Origin: Emiliania huxleyi CCMP1516
Lineage: Eukaryota; Haptophyta; Isochrysidales; Noelaerhabdaceae
DNA: 64,000 bases
Direction: 5' to 3'
Assembly: GCF_000372725.1 (NCBI RefSeq)
Contig: NW_005199953.1
Location: forward strand, 39,499 to 103,498
The notes under the pieces were generated by a model, which searched no databases, was not told the DNA's origin, and saw only the letters and a program-made list of their open reading frames with translations. How positions within the stretch are numbered: the stretch's first letter is position 1; every line of letters starts with the position of its first letter. Below are positions 1 through 9,120 of the stretch, piece after piece. A program made the position numbers and the translations under genes.

Positions 1-1112
1 GCGCGTCCTGTGGATGTACCTTTGTCGCGCGCCGGAGATGACTCGACGCCGCTGAGATCGGAGATCAAGCTCTGACAGGTCGCACGTCGCTCCTTTGACG
101 CCGACGTGACTCACCCGTGCAGATCACATCAGGACACGGTCTCGACGCGCTCGGTACGACGCCTGCGACCCGTCTTGGGTCAAGTGGCACGACGCTCATC
201 TCGCCTACCAGCGCTGCGGTACAGGTTGCCACGACGAGGTCGAGCACGCTTCTATACGCTCGCCCAGCCTCCCTTTCCATCCCATTAGGCAGCATGGGAA
301 CGGTGGCGAGCAGAGGCAAAGCCTACGAGGGGTGGTGGAACCACATGTCGCGGCTACTGCCGGCTCGACCCCACGATAGCCTCCGAAGGCTGACTTTGAG
401 GCACCATCATCGGACGATGTCGACGAGTTGGGTCGCTCTCGCGGTAGCCAGGTAGCCCCCCATACTAGTAGCACCGGCCATGGCCGCAGGAAGCTCGGGG
501 GAGGGCGCTGGGAGCAACACGGAGCTCCGTTGGACGCGTTTTCAAGATTAGCGTGTCAGAGTGAATTGGAACTAGCCAAATTTCTCCACACACACAAGTG
601 GTGGCGTTGTGCTGAAGAGTGGAGTCCCTCGCCTGAGCGTGCTGCGCGTGCGTGATGTTCTTTTTACACGACAGCCGTCAGGATCACGTCGATGACATTG
701 CTGCTAAGCGTGTGCATTCTTTTTCTTGTCAAAACACATTTCCACAGGTCAAAACACATTCCATCGACCTCGCCGTCCAACACGCAACAGCAACACACAT
801 ACCCTTGACCCTGTACGCGCCGTACGCGGCTTTAGCAGAGCCCAGAGCGAGAGAGCACAGGACCAGATTGATATACTGTGTCAAGGTACAAAAAAGAGTA
901 CAGCATGCATGCCCACAGACTACGTATGGACCAACCCTCGGTGGCCCCCCGAGCACAGCCCGTCTCGCTCATTGTCCCTCGCCAATCGGTGATCAACGAG
1001 GCGGTAGAGCAAATTTCACATGCGCTGCAAACTGATATGCAGCTATACTCGGGCGCCTTGCAAGGCGCACAATTTGGCTCGAGCTCGCCCTCCTGCGCAC
1101 CGGCAAAATCGA
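1..1112. other. No recognisable gene
   Basis: No reading frame here has the composition of a protein family I know; the frames of 60-127 codons on both strands are what high-GC DNA gives by chance. From about 540 the sequence becomes less GC-rich. A short direct repeat of GTCAAAACACATT is seen near 728 and 748. I see no RNA gene. Confidence 0.5.
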
Positions 1113-2342
1113 CTAAGGCGGTGCAGAAGGAGCCGGCGGTAACAGATGTTCGTCCAAGCGTGCAGGCATTGCAACTTTGGGAGTGTCGTCGATCTCACTG
1201 ATCCCTTGGAGCAACACATACGAAACAACAGCTGCGGCAGCGCCTTCAAAAGCCAGAAAGGATAGCGCGTTGCAAGTTTGTGCGTCGCAAATCCCAGCAG
1301 CAGCTGCGAGCATGTCAATGGAGCCAGTGATCAGGTTCGTGGCCACCACCGAGGCAGCAAGCGCGCAGACTGTGGTGGCGAGCGAGAGCCACCGATCCTT
1401 CACGCCAGGGCCGCTGCCGGCAAAGAGCCAGAGCACAGGAATCCAGGGACAGCAGCACCACACACAAGGCACGAAGATCAAGACGCGCAACAGGCAACTG
1501 CCCCAGTCATGCTTCTGCGCTCGCTCCTCCGCCCAGGCGGGGCCGCCCCCCTCCAGGTCTGCGCGGGCCAGCCAGCCTGACAGCACTGCGCCAAGCAGCA
1601 GAAGCAGCACCAGCGAGCACACATCTCCGAGCAGGCCCGACAAGGGCATCACTTTTGATAGCCAGCCCGACAGCGAGAAGGCGCACACGACGCGCGAGGC
1701 GAAGCACATCATTGCGGCATGCCGTGATCTCAGGGTGGCATCTGCGCGAGGCTCAGGAGCGGCCAGGTGGGCCGCTAGAAGCACCACAATGCCCAGGTAG
1801 ATCGTGCTCGCCATGATCTGGTAGCCTTCGGGAGCCGCGCGACTGAAGAGGTTGTTCCAAGCCACGCCCAGGCCGAATCCCACAGTCTTGCGGACGACGT
1901 CGCCGACCTTGCCAGCGCAACCCGTGGTGGGCAGCAAGTGCACCACAAATGCCACCGCCCAAGATATTCCAAGGTTCCAGATGCTAAGAGCGAATCCGCT
2001 GGAAAAGCGGCCAAGGAATGCGAGCAGCGTGGCGGTGAAGATCGGTGACGGAAAGAACTCGACAGCAGCCACTATGGCGCCAGTCATGGGTCCAGGGGCC
2101 GCCTTCAGCTGGGTCAGGATCACGGCGGCGGATGCGCTAACGGCGAGATATGGCGCGAGAAGCAAGAGCATGCCCTCTCGCTCGGCGTGTGCGCCGAGGC
2201 CGGCCTGCCCTTGCAGCGGGCTCTCGCCGGCGAGCAAATGCCACGTGCCATAGTAGACGAGCACCCAGGACCAGGCCGTCGTGAACGCGCCGGTCTGGAA
2301 GAGCAGCTTGCGCAGATGCTGTTCCAGCCCAGCCAGCTCCAT
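1113..2342 (-). CDS. Unknown multispanning membrane protein
   Basis: The frame encodes about 410 residues with roughly ten or eleven hydrophobic segments of membrane-spanning length separated by short polar loops, so it is almost certainly an integral membrane protein. I do not recognise the family and assign no substrate. The open frame continues upstream to an ATG at 2630, but that extension runs through an AT-rich and palindromic stretch (2395-2570) that does not look coding. I therefore take the Met at 2342 as the first credible start; residues just before it (LEAEELASL) also look coding, so an upstream exon is possible. The C-terminal tail is Pro-rich and polar. No intron is needed inside the frame. 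Confidence 0.55.
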   Translation of the reverse strand: MELAGLEQHLRKLLFQTGAFTTAWSWVLVYYGTWHLLAGESPLQGQAGLGAHAEREGMLLLLAPYLAVSASAAVILTQLKAAPGPMTGAIVAAVEFFPSPIFTATLLAFLGRFSSGFALSIWNLGISWAVAFVVHLLPTTGCAGKVGDVVRKTVGFGLGVAWNNLFSRAAPEGYQIMASTIYLGIVVLLAAHLAAPEPRADATLRSRHAAMMCFASRVVCAFSLSGWLSKVMPLSGLLGDVCSLVLLLLLGAVLSGWLARADLEGGGPAWAEERAQKHDWGSCLLRVLIFVPCVWCCCPWIPVLWLFAGSGPGVKDRWLSLATTVCALAASVVATNLITGSIDMLAAAAGICDAQTCNALSFLAFEGAAAAVVSYVLLQGISEIDDTPKVAMPARLDEHLLPPAPSAPP

Positions 2343-2394
2343 CGGCTTCTGGCCAACGAGCGATGCCAGCTCCTCGGCTTCGAGCGACAGCAAA

Positions 2395-2906
2395 TTGAAA
2401 AAACGGCATTTTTTTGGTAAAATTACACTGTGAAAAAGACAGAAAAAGAGAGAAAAAACGCGCGCGCAGCGCGCGTAGGCGGCGCGCAGCGCCGCCGCAG
2501 GCGGCGGACAGCAGGTGCGCAAAATTAAACGCCATTTTCGGTTCCGCGGTTTTGGCACTAACATCAAATGATTGACTGATTCGACCACATGCCCGCCATG
2601 CGCAGGCCAGCGCCGCGCTGTGATACGCATAGAGACGACCCGACCTCTCTGAACTAAGCCAGATTACTGCGAACGAACGCCTAGCGCGGCGGGGAAGTCA
2701 ACGGGGCAGCCGGCGGTGGCCGGCCGCGCCCGAGGCGCGAGGGCGTAGACGGGTCACAAATTGCCCGGGACGGCTGGTCACTTGGTCTCTGACGTAGGCC
2801 ACGCACATGCACATTAAGCGGTGACATGACCTGATTGCTAAAAGAGCCGGTCCGCGAAATTAAATGCCATTCTCCAGGTATCCATTTTAGCACTATCTTC
2901 GAAATC
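2395..2906. repeat. Diverged direct repeat plus GC palindromic block
   Basis: About 2517-2570 and 2852-2906 are related copies: both read GAAATTAAA-like, GCCATT, then TTTTGGCACTAAC or TTTTAGCACTATC, then an AAAT-ending tail. Between 2459 and 2512 lies a run of near-palindromic GCGCGC and GGCGGCG words next to an A/T-rich strip (2395-2455). It looks like an old insertion or a regulatory region upstream of the membrane-protein gene. Confidence 0.4.
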
Positions 2907-3120
2907 CCGGCCGGTACTGTTTTAAGAATGAGTGAAAGAGGTTGTTGGTGTTGTCTCTGAACGGGCTCGGCTGCGCCTGGGTTCGGAGCTTCAACGCCGG
3001 CCATTGCGCCGAATAAAACGGCGGCAAGTGCACAGGGGCTTCGGCGAGAGCGTCGATGCCTTGAGCTGCCCGCTAATTGCCAGGGGCTGCACCGCCGTGT
3101 ACATCAAGAAGAACTTGCAG
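2631..3120. other. No gene seen
   Basis: Apart from the second copy of the diverged repeat at 2852-2906 I see nothing coding here. Confidence 0.4.
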
Positions 3121-3139
3121 ATGTGCAAACTGTGTGTAT

Positions 3140-3890
3140 GCCGAATCGTGACGGCGGCGAGGACGACACGGACGGAGCAGGCGACAAAGGCGAATCCGAC
3201 GGCGGAGGCGACGGCGACACGGACGGAGGCGGCGAAAGCGAGACCGATGGCGGCGACGGCGACGGCAAGCGAGGTTGCTGCGGGGAGGGCGAGACGGAGG
3301 AAGGCAGCGGCGACGGCGACACGGACGGAGGCGGCGACGGCGACACGGACGGAGGCGGCGAAGTCGACACGACCGACGGCGGCGGGGAGAGCGATTCCAA
3401 CGGCGGCGGCGGCGACGGCGACAAGGACAGAGGCGGCGAAAGCGAGACCGACGGCGGCGACGGCGACGGCGACATGGATTGAGGCGGCAAAGGTGAGATC
3501 GGCGGCGGGGATGGCAAAACGGAGGAAGGCAGCGGCGACGGCGACACGGACGGAGGCGGCGAAGGCGACACGGACAGATCCGAGGCGGCGCGACGGCGAC
3601 ACGGACGGCGGAGCGGCGACAGCGACACGGAAGAAGGCGACGGCGAGACCGACGGCACGGCGGGGAGGGTGAGGCCGACGGCGGCAGCGGGGAGGAGTGC
3701 GGCGGCAACGGCAGCGGTGAGGGCGGCGGCGACGGCGGAGGAGAGAGCGGCGGAGAGGGCGGTGGAGAAGGCCGCGGGGAGGGTGGCGGAGAGGGCGGTT
3801 AGGCGAGGGCGGCGGCGACGGCGGAGGAGAGCGCGGAGGCGACAGTGGCGGAGAGGGCGGCGAGGAGGGTGGCGAAATCGCAATAATTCA
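3140..3890. repeat. Trinucleotide-based low-complexity tract (Ser/Pro frame on minus)
   Basis: The tract is built from degenerate words such as GACGGCGACACGGACGGAGG. Because the period is a multiple of three, several frames stay open. On the minus strand one frame (3104-3883) reads as Ser-Pro repeats of the SPSPPPS kind, as in hydroxyproline-rich glycoproteins. The plus frames read as Thr/Arg/Ala or Asp/Gly repeats. There is no signal peptide, globular domain or splice context to prove that any frame is used, so I call it a repeat and not a gene. Confidence 0.6.
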
Positions 3891-4548
3891 CCTGCGGGAA
3901 CCGGGACGGCGGGGAGGGGGGGGACCGACTCGTGCCGCGGGCCGCCGGGCAGCGGCCATACCCGCTCGGCGGAGGCAGGGCTCAGAATCGGTTTCAGGCC
4001 ACAAGGCTGGTGAGTTGGGCGTGACCGTCATCTATAGAACGCGCCCGCTCGGAAGTCTCGGTCTGCGGAAGGTAACGACGATTCGGCTAGGCGTCTGCGG
4101 AGGCAAAGGGCGGGCTGGCGATCCGCTACGAGGCCTGTTTGTCGCGGTCGGACAGGCACCCGTCGCATCTGTGGACAGGTGTGACGACGGCAGTCACGAG
4201 TTTGCGGCGCAGCCGCGCACGGGGCCCCGCCGTCAGCGGCCACACATGCAAGAGCGGCACAGCATGAGTCGGGGGGGTGTCGGGGCACGACGAGGGTTGC
4301 TTCGGCTGGCGCTCTGAGGCCACCAGGCGGCCCCATTTGATGTCCGGGAGGTGCCTCCCGGACGCCTCCCGGACAGCTAACGTGCAGAGCATCGAATAGA
4401 CGCCTTGCCCGAAAAAACGTGGCTCTGAGCGCTGTCAGAGGTGTTTCGACACCGATGTCTTCGTAAACGCACATCCCTCCCTTGGGTTGTCTGTTTTCTT
4501 TCTTTCTTTACGCACAGCCCCGAGCCCGAAATCGCACAAACTAGGTCT
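3891..4548. other. Intergenic, one strong hairpin
   Basis: No gene seen. At 4342-4363 a 10-bp perfect inverted repeat, GTCCGGGAGG with CCTCCCGGAC, is separated by only two bases, and the right arm is repeated at once (4365-4374). Its position downstream of minus-strand coding sequence would fit a 3' RNA structure, but this is only a guess. Confidence 0.45.
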
Positions 4549-4715
4549 TCACCAGCCAAAGCCACGGAACTCGGTGCCTTCGGACTTGTAGATGCCCCAG
4601 CCCTCGCAGCCGATTACCTAGTAACGCGAGGTGAACGTGTCGATACAGCGTGGGGTGGGCATCTCCCCCGCACGCATCTCGATGTGGTCAGAGATAGGGC
4701 CCCCATAAAACGGCG
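4549..4715 (-). pseudogene. Protein-like exon fragment with in-frame TAG
   Basis: On the minus strand, in a frame different from the overlapping transporter 3' end, the sequence reads like a conserved protein: it contains GPPFYGGPISDHIEMRAG, then CIDTFTSRY, a TAG codon (4620-4618), then VIGCEGWGIYKSEGTEF, ending at TGA (4551-4549). Composition on both sides of the TAG is protein-like. I do not recognise the family. It could be the decayed 3' end of a gene whose other exons are lost, or the real last exon of the neighbouring gene with a sequence error. Confidence 0.4.
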
Positions 4716-6716
4716 GACCTGCGGCCCCCGCACGATGGGGTCGAAAGTCTTCCCGATGGCGGCGTAGGTGCAGATGACCAACGCAAAGAGCCCCCACAGC
4801 AGCACGCAGGCGGCGATGGCCCCCTCAGTGCGCGTGAGGGACTGGCGTATGCACCGCCCAGGCGTGGGCGCCTCGACATCGCTCAAGAGGGAGCGCGTCA
4901 GCGCCGCCTGGGAGCGCGCAGCTGGAGGCGGCGGGCCCAACGCGCAGAGGGTGAAGATGCTGGGGAAGATGAGGTTGCACGCAGGCACCGTCAGCGCGGT
5001 CGCCCAGGAGAGCATGACGAAGAGTCCAGAGGGCGAGCCTGCAGAGGGTGTGGGGGGACGCTCGAGCCCGAACGCAGAAACGGGCGGGCGGCGAGGGTGA
5101 GCAAGAAGGAGGAGCTCAGCGCGGTGCTGACGGCCGGCGACGCGCTGCGGCAGAGCGCTCGGAGGAGGAGCGGAGCAGGGCGGGCTGCTGCGGCAGGAGC
5201 TGGAGGCGCACACCTCGAGATTGCGGGAGATTGCGGGAGATTGCGGGAGATAGCGGGAGATAGCGGGAGATAGCGGGAGGTTGCGCACCGACGAAGACGG
5301 CGACGAGCACCCCAAAGACCCACGCCGGCGCCGAAATGAGGGCGTAGCGGCCGACCGAGCGCAGGTCCCACCGCCCGCTGAAGCGCGGCACGAAGCGGCG
5401 CTGGCACCAGCGCGCGAGAGGCACCGAGTCGAGGCAGTAGCCGACAAAGTTTGAGAGGCAGAGCAGCGAGGAGAGCAGGCGGCCGGCGAAGGAGGACCTG
5501 GGCCACCCCTGCGGGGGTGGGGGGGGGTGTCAGGAGCGAGGCCGACGCAGCAGACGTGCCGGACGGCGAGGAGGCGGCCTCGCTCAGCGTGATCGGGTCG
5601 TCGACGCCCCCCTCCCACAGGCACCAGACGGAGAGCCCGACGGCGAGGAAGGTGGCGACGTTGAGGCCGGCGGAGAGGGCGATCGAGCGGCTCAGGTGCT
5701 CGGGCGACTCCATCTCGAACGCGAGCTCGGCGATCAGCAGCGAGGGCACGTAGGCCCAGATTGCTGTCGTCAGGGAGAGGGCCATCTCGACCGAGGCGGT
5801 CCTGCTGCGGTCGGGTGAGGTGAGGTGAGGGGAACTTCTCGACAACACCCGAGTGGTGGGGGAAGGCCCAGGCAGCCCTCGTATCTCCACACCCGGACAC
5901 GCGGCAGGAGCCGGCACGGCATTCAAAGTGCAAGGCCCAGTGCACGTGGGTGAGCAGACCTGCTGCTCGGGTCGGGCGGGCCAAACTTGTCCCAGACGGC
6001 TTCGGAGCCGCGGTTGCGGTGCTCGTGGTCGCCCACCCCCTTGCCGTGCGTGTCGCCGTGGCCGGGCGAGTAGGCGGCGGCAATGTAGATTTGGAGCCCC
6101 GCGACGCCAACCCCGGCGACCAGTGCAATGCCCGCGAGGAGGGAGGCGTACTTGAGCTCTCGGCACTGCGTGCCGGCGAAGCAGACGAGGGAGACCAAAA
6201 AGATGAAGTAGTTGGTGCACGTCTCCCCCTCGGGTTGCACCGCATCCTGGCGCGCGGACGCCGATGCTTCAGGGCTGGGCGAGGGCAAGACGGGGCGAGG
6301 ATGGGGTGGTTGGCTCCCCCGGCAGTGGGTGTGTACGTGGGAGACGAGCGGCGTTGTGCGAGGGCGTGGGCTCGGCGTGCGCCTACCTGCATCGCGGATG
6401 CTGTGGTAAGGAGCGCGACAGGCTGGTATAGGACAAAGTTTGTCAGCTGCAGGCAGAGCGCGGCGTTGGCGCCGGAGATGCGGCCGGTGGCGAGTGCGCC
6501 GAGGTCGGAGAACATACGCGGCCTCCGGTGCCCCTGTGGAGCTCCCAGGATGAGCTTGAGCAGCAGCAGGGCCCCGCAGGCGGAGGCGGCCGTCGCGAGG
6601 ATGCACATGCCACTGCCGAGGAGGACGCCGGAGTGGTAAAAGGTGTAGGCGACGCCGGTGATGCTCGAGGGCACCGCGAACGCGTAGAGGATCAGGCCAC
6701 TCGCGATCCAGTGCAT
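4614..6716 (-). CDS. Amino acid/auxin permease-like transporter, six exons
   Basis: Probable membrane transporter of the AAAP (SLC38/SLC36-like) type; family placement rests on the pattern of about eleven hydrophobic segments and the first segment motif (SSITGVAYTFYHSG). Exons that join in phase are 6716-6387, 6246-5960, 5801-5579, 5508-5289, 5213-5142 and 5038-4614, giving about 518 residues, normal for the family. The splice from 5579 uses a GC donor and is the least certain. Intron 2 (5959-5802) is almost entirely an IE-A element in antisense orientation. Intron 4 is a tandem array of 10-bp words of the CTATCTCCCG kind. The last exon carries the final membrane segments (LFVMLSWATAL; ACVLLWGLFALVI). 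It is divergent from the MFS transporter at 6995, with 278 bp between starts. It could also be another APC-superfamily carrier. Confidence 0.55.
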   Translation of the reverse strand: MHWIASGLILYAFAVPSSITGVAYTFYHSGVLLGSGMCILATAASACGALLLLKLILGAPQGHRRPRMFSDLGALATGRISGANAALCLQLTNFVLYQPVALLTTASAMQVGARRAHALAQRRSSPTYTPTAGGANHPILAPSCPRPALKHRRPRARMRCNPRGRRAPTTSSFWSPSSASPARSAESSSTPPSSRALHWSPGLASRGSKSTLPPPTRPATATRTARGWATTSTATAAPKPSGTSLARPTRAAGLLTHVHWALHFECRAGSCRVSGCGDTRAAWAFPHHSGVVEKFPSPHLTRPQQDRLGRDGPLPDDSNLGLRALAADRRARVRDGVARAPEPLDRPLRRPQRRHLPRRRALRLVPVGGGRRRPDHAERGRLLAVRHVCCVGLAPDTPPHPRRGGPGPPSPAACSPRCSASQTLSATASTRCLSRAGASAASCRASAGGGTCARSAATPSFRRRRGSLGCSSPSSSVRNLPLSPAISRYLPQSPAISRNLEVCASSSCRSSPPCSAPPPSALPQRVAGRQHRAELLLLAHPRRPPVSAFGLERPPTPSAGSPSGLFVMLSWATALTVPACNLIFPSIFTLCALGPPPPAARSQAALTRSLLSDVEAPTPGRCIRQSLTRTEGAIAACVLLWGLFALVICTYAAIGKTFDPIVRGPQVRRFMGALSLTTSRCVRGRCPPHAVSTRSPRVTR
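5803..5959 (+). mobile_element. IE-A intron element (copy a)
   Basis: In plus orientation it starts with GTGAGGTGAGGTGAGG, then AACTTCTC, GGTGGGGGAAGGCCCAGGC, CCCTCGTATCTCCACACC, GGCATTCAAAGTGCAAGGCC and GTGGGTGAGCAG. The same ordered words recur at 21440, 51893, 54082 and 56508. Here it fills intron 2 of the minus-strand transporter, so the copy is spliced out antisense. Confidence 0.75.
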
Positions 6717-6994
6717 GGTTGAGGCTCAACGGCGCGCAGTCCGACTCGGTCCGCCGCAGCTCCGACTCAGTCCGCCGCAGCGACTCGGCCGCGTCTTCTT
6801 GCCGCGCCGCGCTCGCCTGGGTGGAGATAGGTGGAGATAGCTATCCTGTCACGCTCCACGATTTTTTATCCTTCCCGGGGTTCTTGTTCTCGTTTCTCTG
6901 GCTCCAGTGGTCTCTCCGGCGAGAAGGGAAATAAAGAAAAGCGCGCACCGCGTTCGTTGTGTTCCCCTCCAGGCTTGAGTGGAGGAGGCGTGCG
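6717..6994. promoter_or_regulatory. Divergent promoter region
   Basis: This 278-bp spacer separates the start codons of two divergent transporter genes and must hold both 5' leaders. GGTGGAGATA is directly repeated near 6821. No TATA-like or other known element is convincing. Confidence 0.4.
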
Positions 6995-8499
6995 ATGTGG
7001 CTGCAAGATTCCGAGGCGGCTGCAAAATTCCGACAGCGCGGCTTCCTGCTGGTCGCCGACCTGGCATCGGTCTTCTTGTTCAGTGGGATCATCTTTGGCT
7101 GGGCGCCATTGAGCGCGATGCTGGTAGACGAGGGCTTCTACAGCCATCAGTGCGTGGGCGAGCCCGCGCCATGCGATGCACAGGCAAACTCTCTGAACCT
7201 GGCGTTCACGATTGGGAGCACCGCGGTTTCGTTCCTCTCCATCCCCGCCGGCATGCTCGTCGACAAGTTTGGGCCGGCGGTGGGCACGGTGGTGGCGGCC
7301 GTGCTCGAAATCTCCGGGCTGATTGGGATCGCAGTGTGCGAGGACGTGAACCGCGAGACCGGCTTTGACCTCTTCCTCGTCTCGTTCACTATGATCTCGG
7401 TTGGCGGCGCGTTCACCATGTTCAATGCCTACTCCGCACCCTTCCTCTTCAAGTCGAGCATGAACGTTGTGATAGAACTCACCGCGTGCCTCTTCGACGG
7501 CAGCTGCATCATCTTCACCTTCTTCAAGATGGCGTACGACGCCGGCGTGCCGTTCAGCACGCTTTGGTGGTTCTTCGTCGGCCTCGCCGGTGGCGTATAC
7601 GCCCTCCTCATCCTCGCCTGGATCGTCAACGCCAAGGAGCTCAAGGAGTCGCGGGCTGTGGACAGCACGCCGTCAGCCGAGGAGGCCAAGAGCCCGCACG
7701 CCGACTCGCTCCCTTCAAAGCCGCTCCTCGAGCAGGTGCGCACCCTCGAGTTTGTGGCGGTCTGCCTTTACGCGGCGATCCAGGTGCCGCGCTCCAACCT
7801 CTACCTCGGCTCGGTGGACCTGACCAACCGCGAGTACGCGTTGCTCTATGACTGGCCTGACGTCGACCGCGTCATCTCGATCATCGGGCTCATCATCCCC
7901 CTCGGCTTCGCCGCGGTGCCCTTCATCGAGGCCTCGATCCACTACCTCGACCTCATCGGCACCTTCCTCGTCTGTTCGGCTCTGGGACTGCTCTACAACT
8001 TCCTGCAGCTCGTGCCGGCGCAGTCGGCGCAGCTTCTCGGCGCGGTCGTCTTCGCCGCCTTCCGCGCCTTTCTGTTCTCGATCCTCGCCGCCTTCAACGG
8101 CGCCACCTTCGGACCCACTTCGATGGGGAGCATCATGGGGCTGTGCATGTTCGTCTCGTCGATAGTCAACCTCGGCCAGGCGCCGAACGCTCAACTCATC
8201 CCCGAGTCGTATAGGGAAGGCAAAGCATGACGGTTCATTACTCCTCCCCTCAGGCGCCGCTCGTCGAGGCCTCACTCGCGATCAACGACTTCGGACCGCT
8301 AGGCATCGGCTCCATGCTAGCTTCCGTGCCGCCCACGCTCGTTGTTCTCCTCCTCGCCTGGGTGCAGCATCGCCGCCGTCGTAACACCTCCACGTTGGCC
8401 GCGCCGCTCCTCGAACCCGAAGCTGCGTCGACCCCGTCGCGCGCGACTTGGCGTGCCAGTGGCACCGCCTTTGGCGCGGCGCCGTTGATCACCCCGTGA
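6995..8499 (+). CDS. MFS transporter, SLC43-like
   Basis: Major facilitator superfamily membrane carrier. The first segment motif (GIIFGWAPLSAML, then a loop with Cys pairs) and the loop after helix 2 (AGMLVDKFGP, the MFS motif A position) resemble the SLC43 amino acid transporter branch. Exon 1 is 6995-8179, exon 2 is 8254-8499, total about 476 residues with twelve hydrophobic segments; the join reads NLGQ then APLVEASLAINDFGPL. The intron (74 bp) has a GC donor, and CAGGCGCCG is present at both its ends. I chose ATG 6995 because the frame upstream opens only with GTG. Without splicing, the frame would end at 8230 and lose the last helix. The tail after helix 12 is basic, then polar and probably cytosolic. 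Confidence 0.75.
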
Positions 8500-9120
8500 A
8501 GCTGAAGCGGGCGGCGGGGCGGGCGCCCGGGGGGAGGGAGGGGGGGGGGGGGGGGGGGCTTGGCTCGGCGCTTCCAACCAGGGCCCCGTGGCGCGGCCAG
8601 CGTCAAAGGGCTGCAGGCTCCCGCTCCCAGCGGTGTGCAGCAGCGAGGCAGCAGCGCCGTGTCGCGCGGCGCTAACGGGCCTTGTGTAGGCATAAACTTC
8701 GCGTATACGTCACTTGTGTCTCATGCACCTGTTCCACCTGTACGATCTCGATCATCCCGAGTTGCGATTCGTTGTGTGTATCATTATTTTGCGTGAGATT
8801 TACACCGAACGAATCTCGAATGCACACACATTACTCTACCCAAGTCCCAAGCGTGCCCACACAGGGATTCGCGCCTTTCCGGCGCGAAACAAGGGGCTCT
8901 ATCTCACACTTGGATGTTGGAATCGCGTCGGAGATTGCACGGTGTTTTTGGTACATATGTGTGCAGCTCTACCCACCCCCCGCTGTGTGCAAACCGAACG
9001 AAAGGCGTTTTTTTTCGGGCCGCAGCTCCATCTCCTACTCTACCCTGCGGGGTGAGGGGGAGACGCCCAGCACCAGCACCCCGTGGAACAAGGGTGGTGC
9101 TGGTGCGGGTGGATGCGTGG
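8500..9120. other. Intergenic
   Basis: Holds a poly-G run (about 8540-8560) and a less GC-rich 8690-9010 stretch. The phrase GATTCGTTGTGTG followed by GTATCATT (8766) recurs near 12938, in both cases downstream of a plus-strand gene, so it may be 3' untranslated sequence. No gene seen. Confidence 0.4.

Noticed and set aside
3073..3883. Ser/Pro-rich frame as a hydroxyproline-rich glycoprotein gene
   Set aside because: All frames of the trinucleotide tract are open and no signal peptide, acceptor or folded domain supports the one that reads Ser-Pro.
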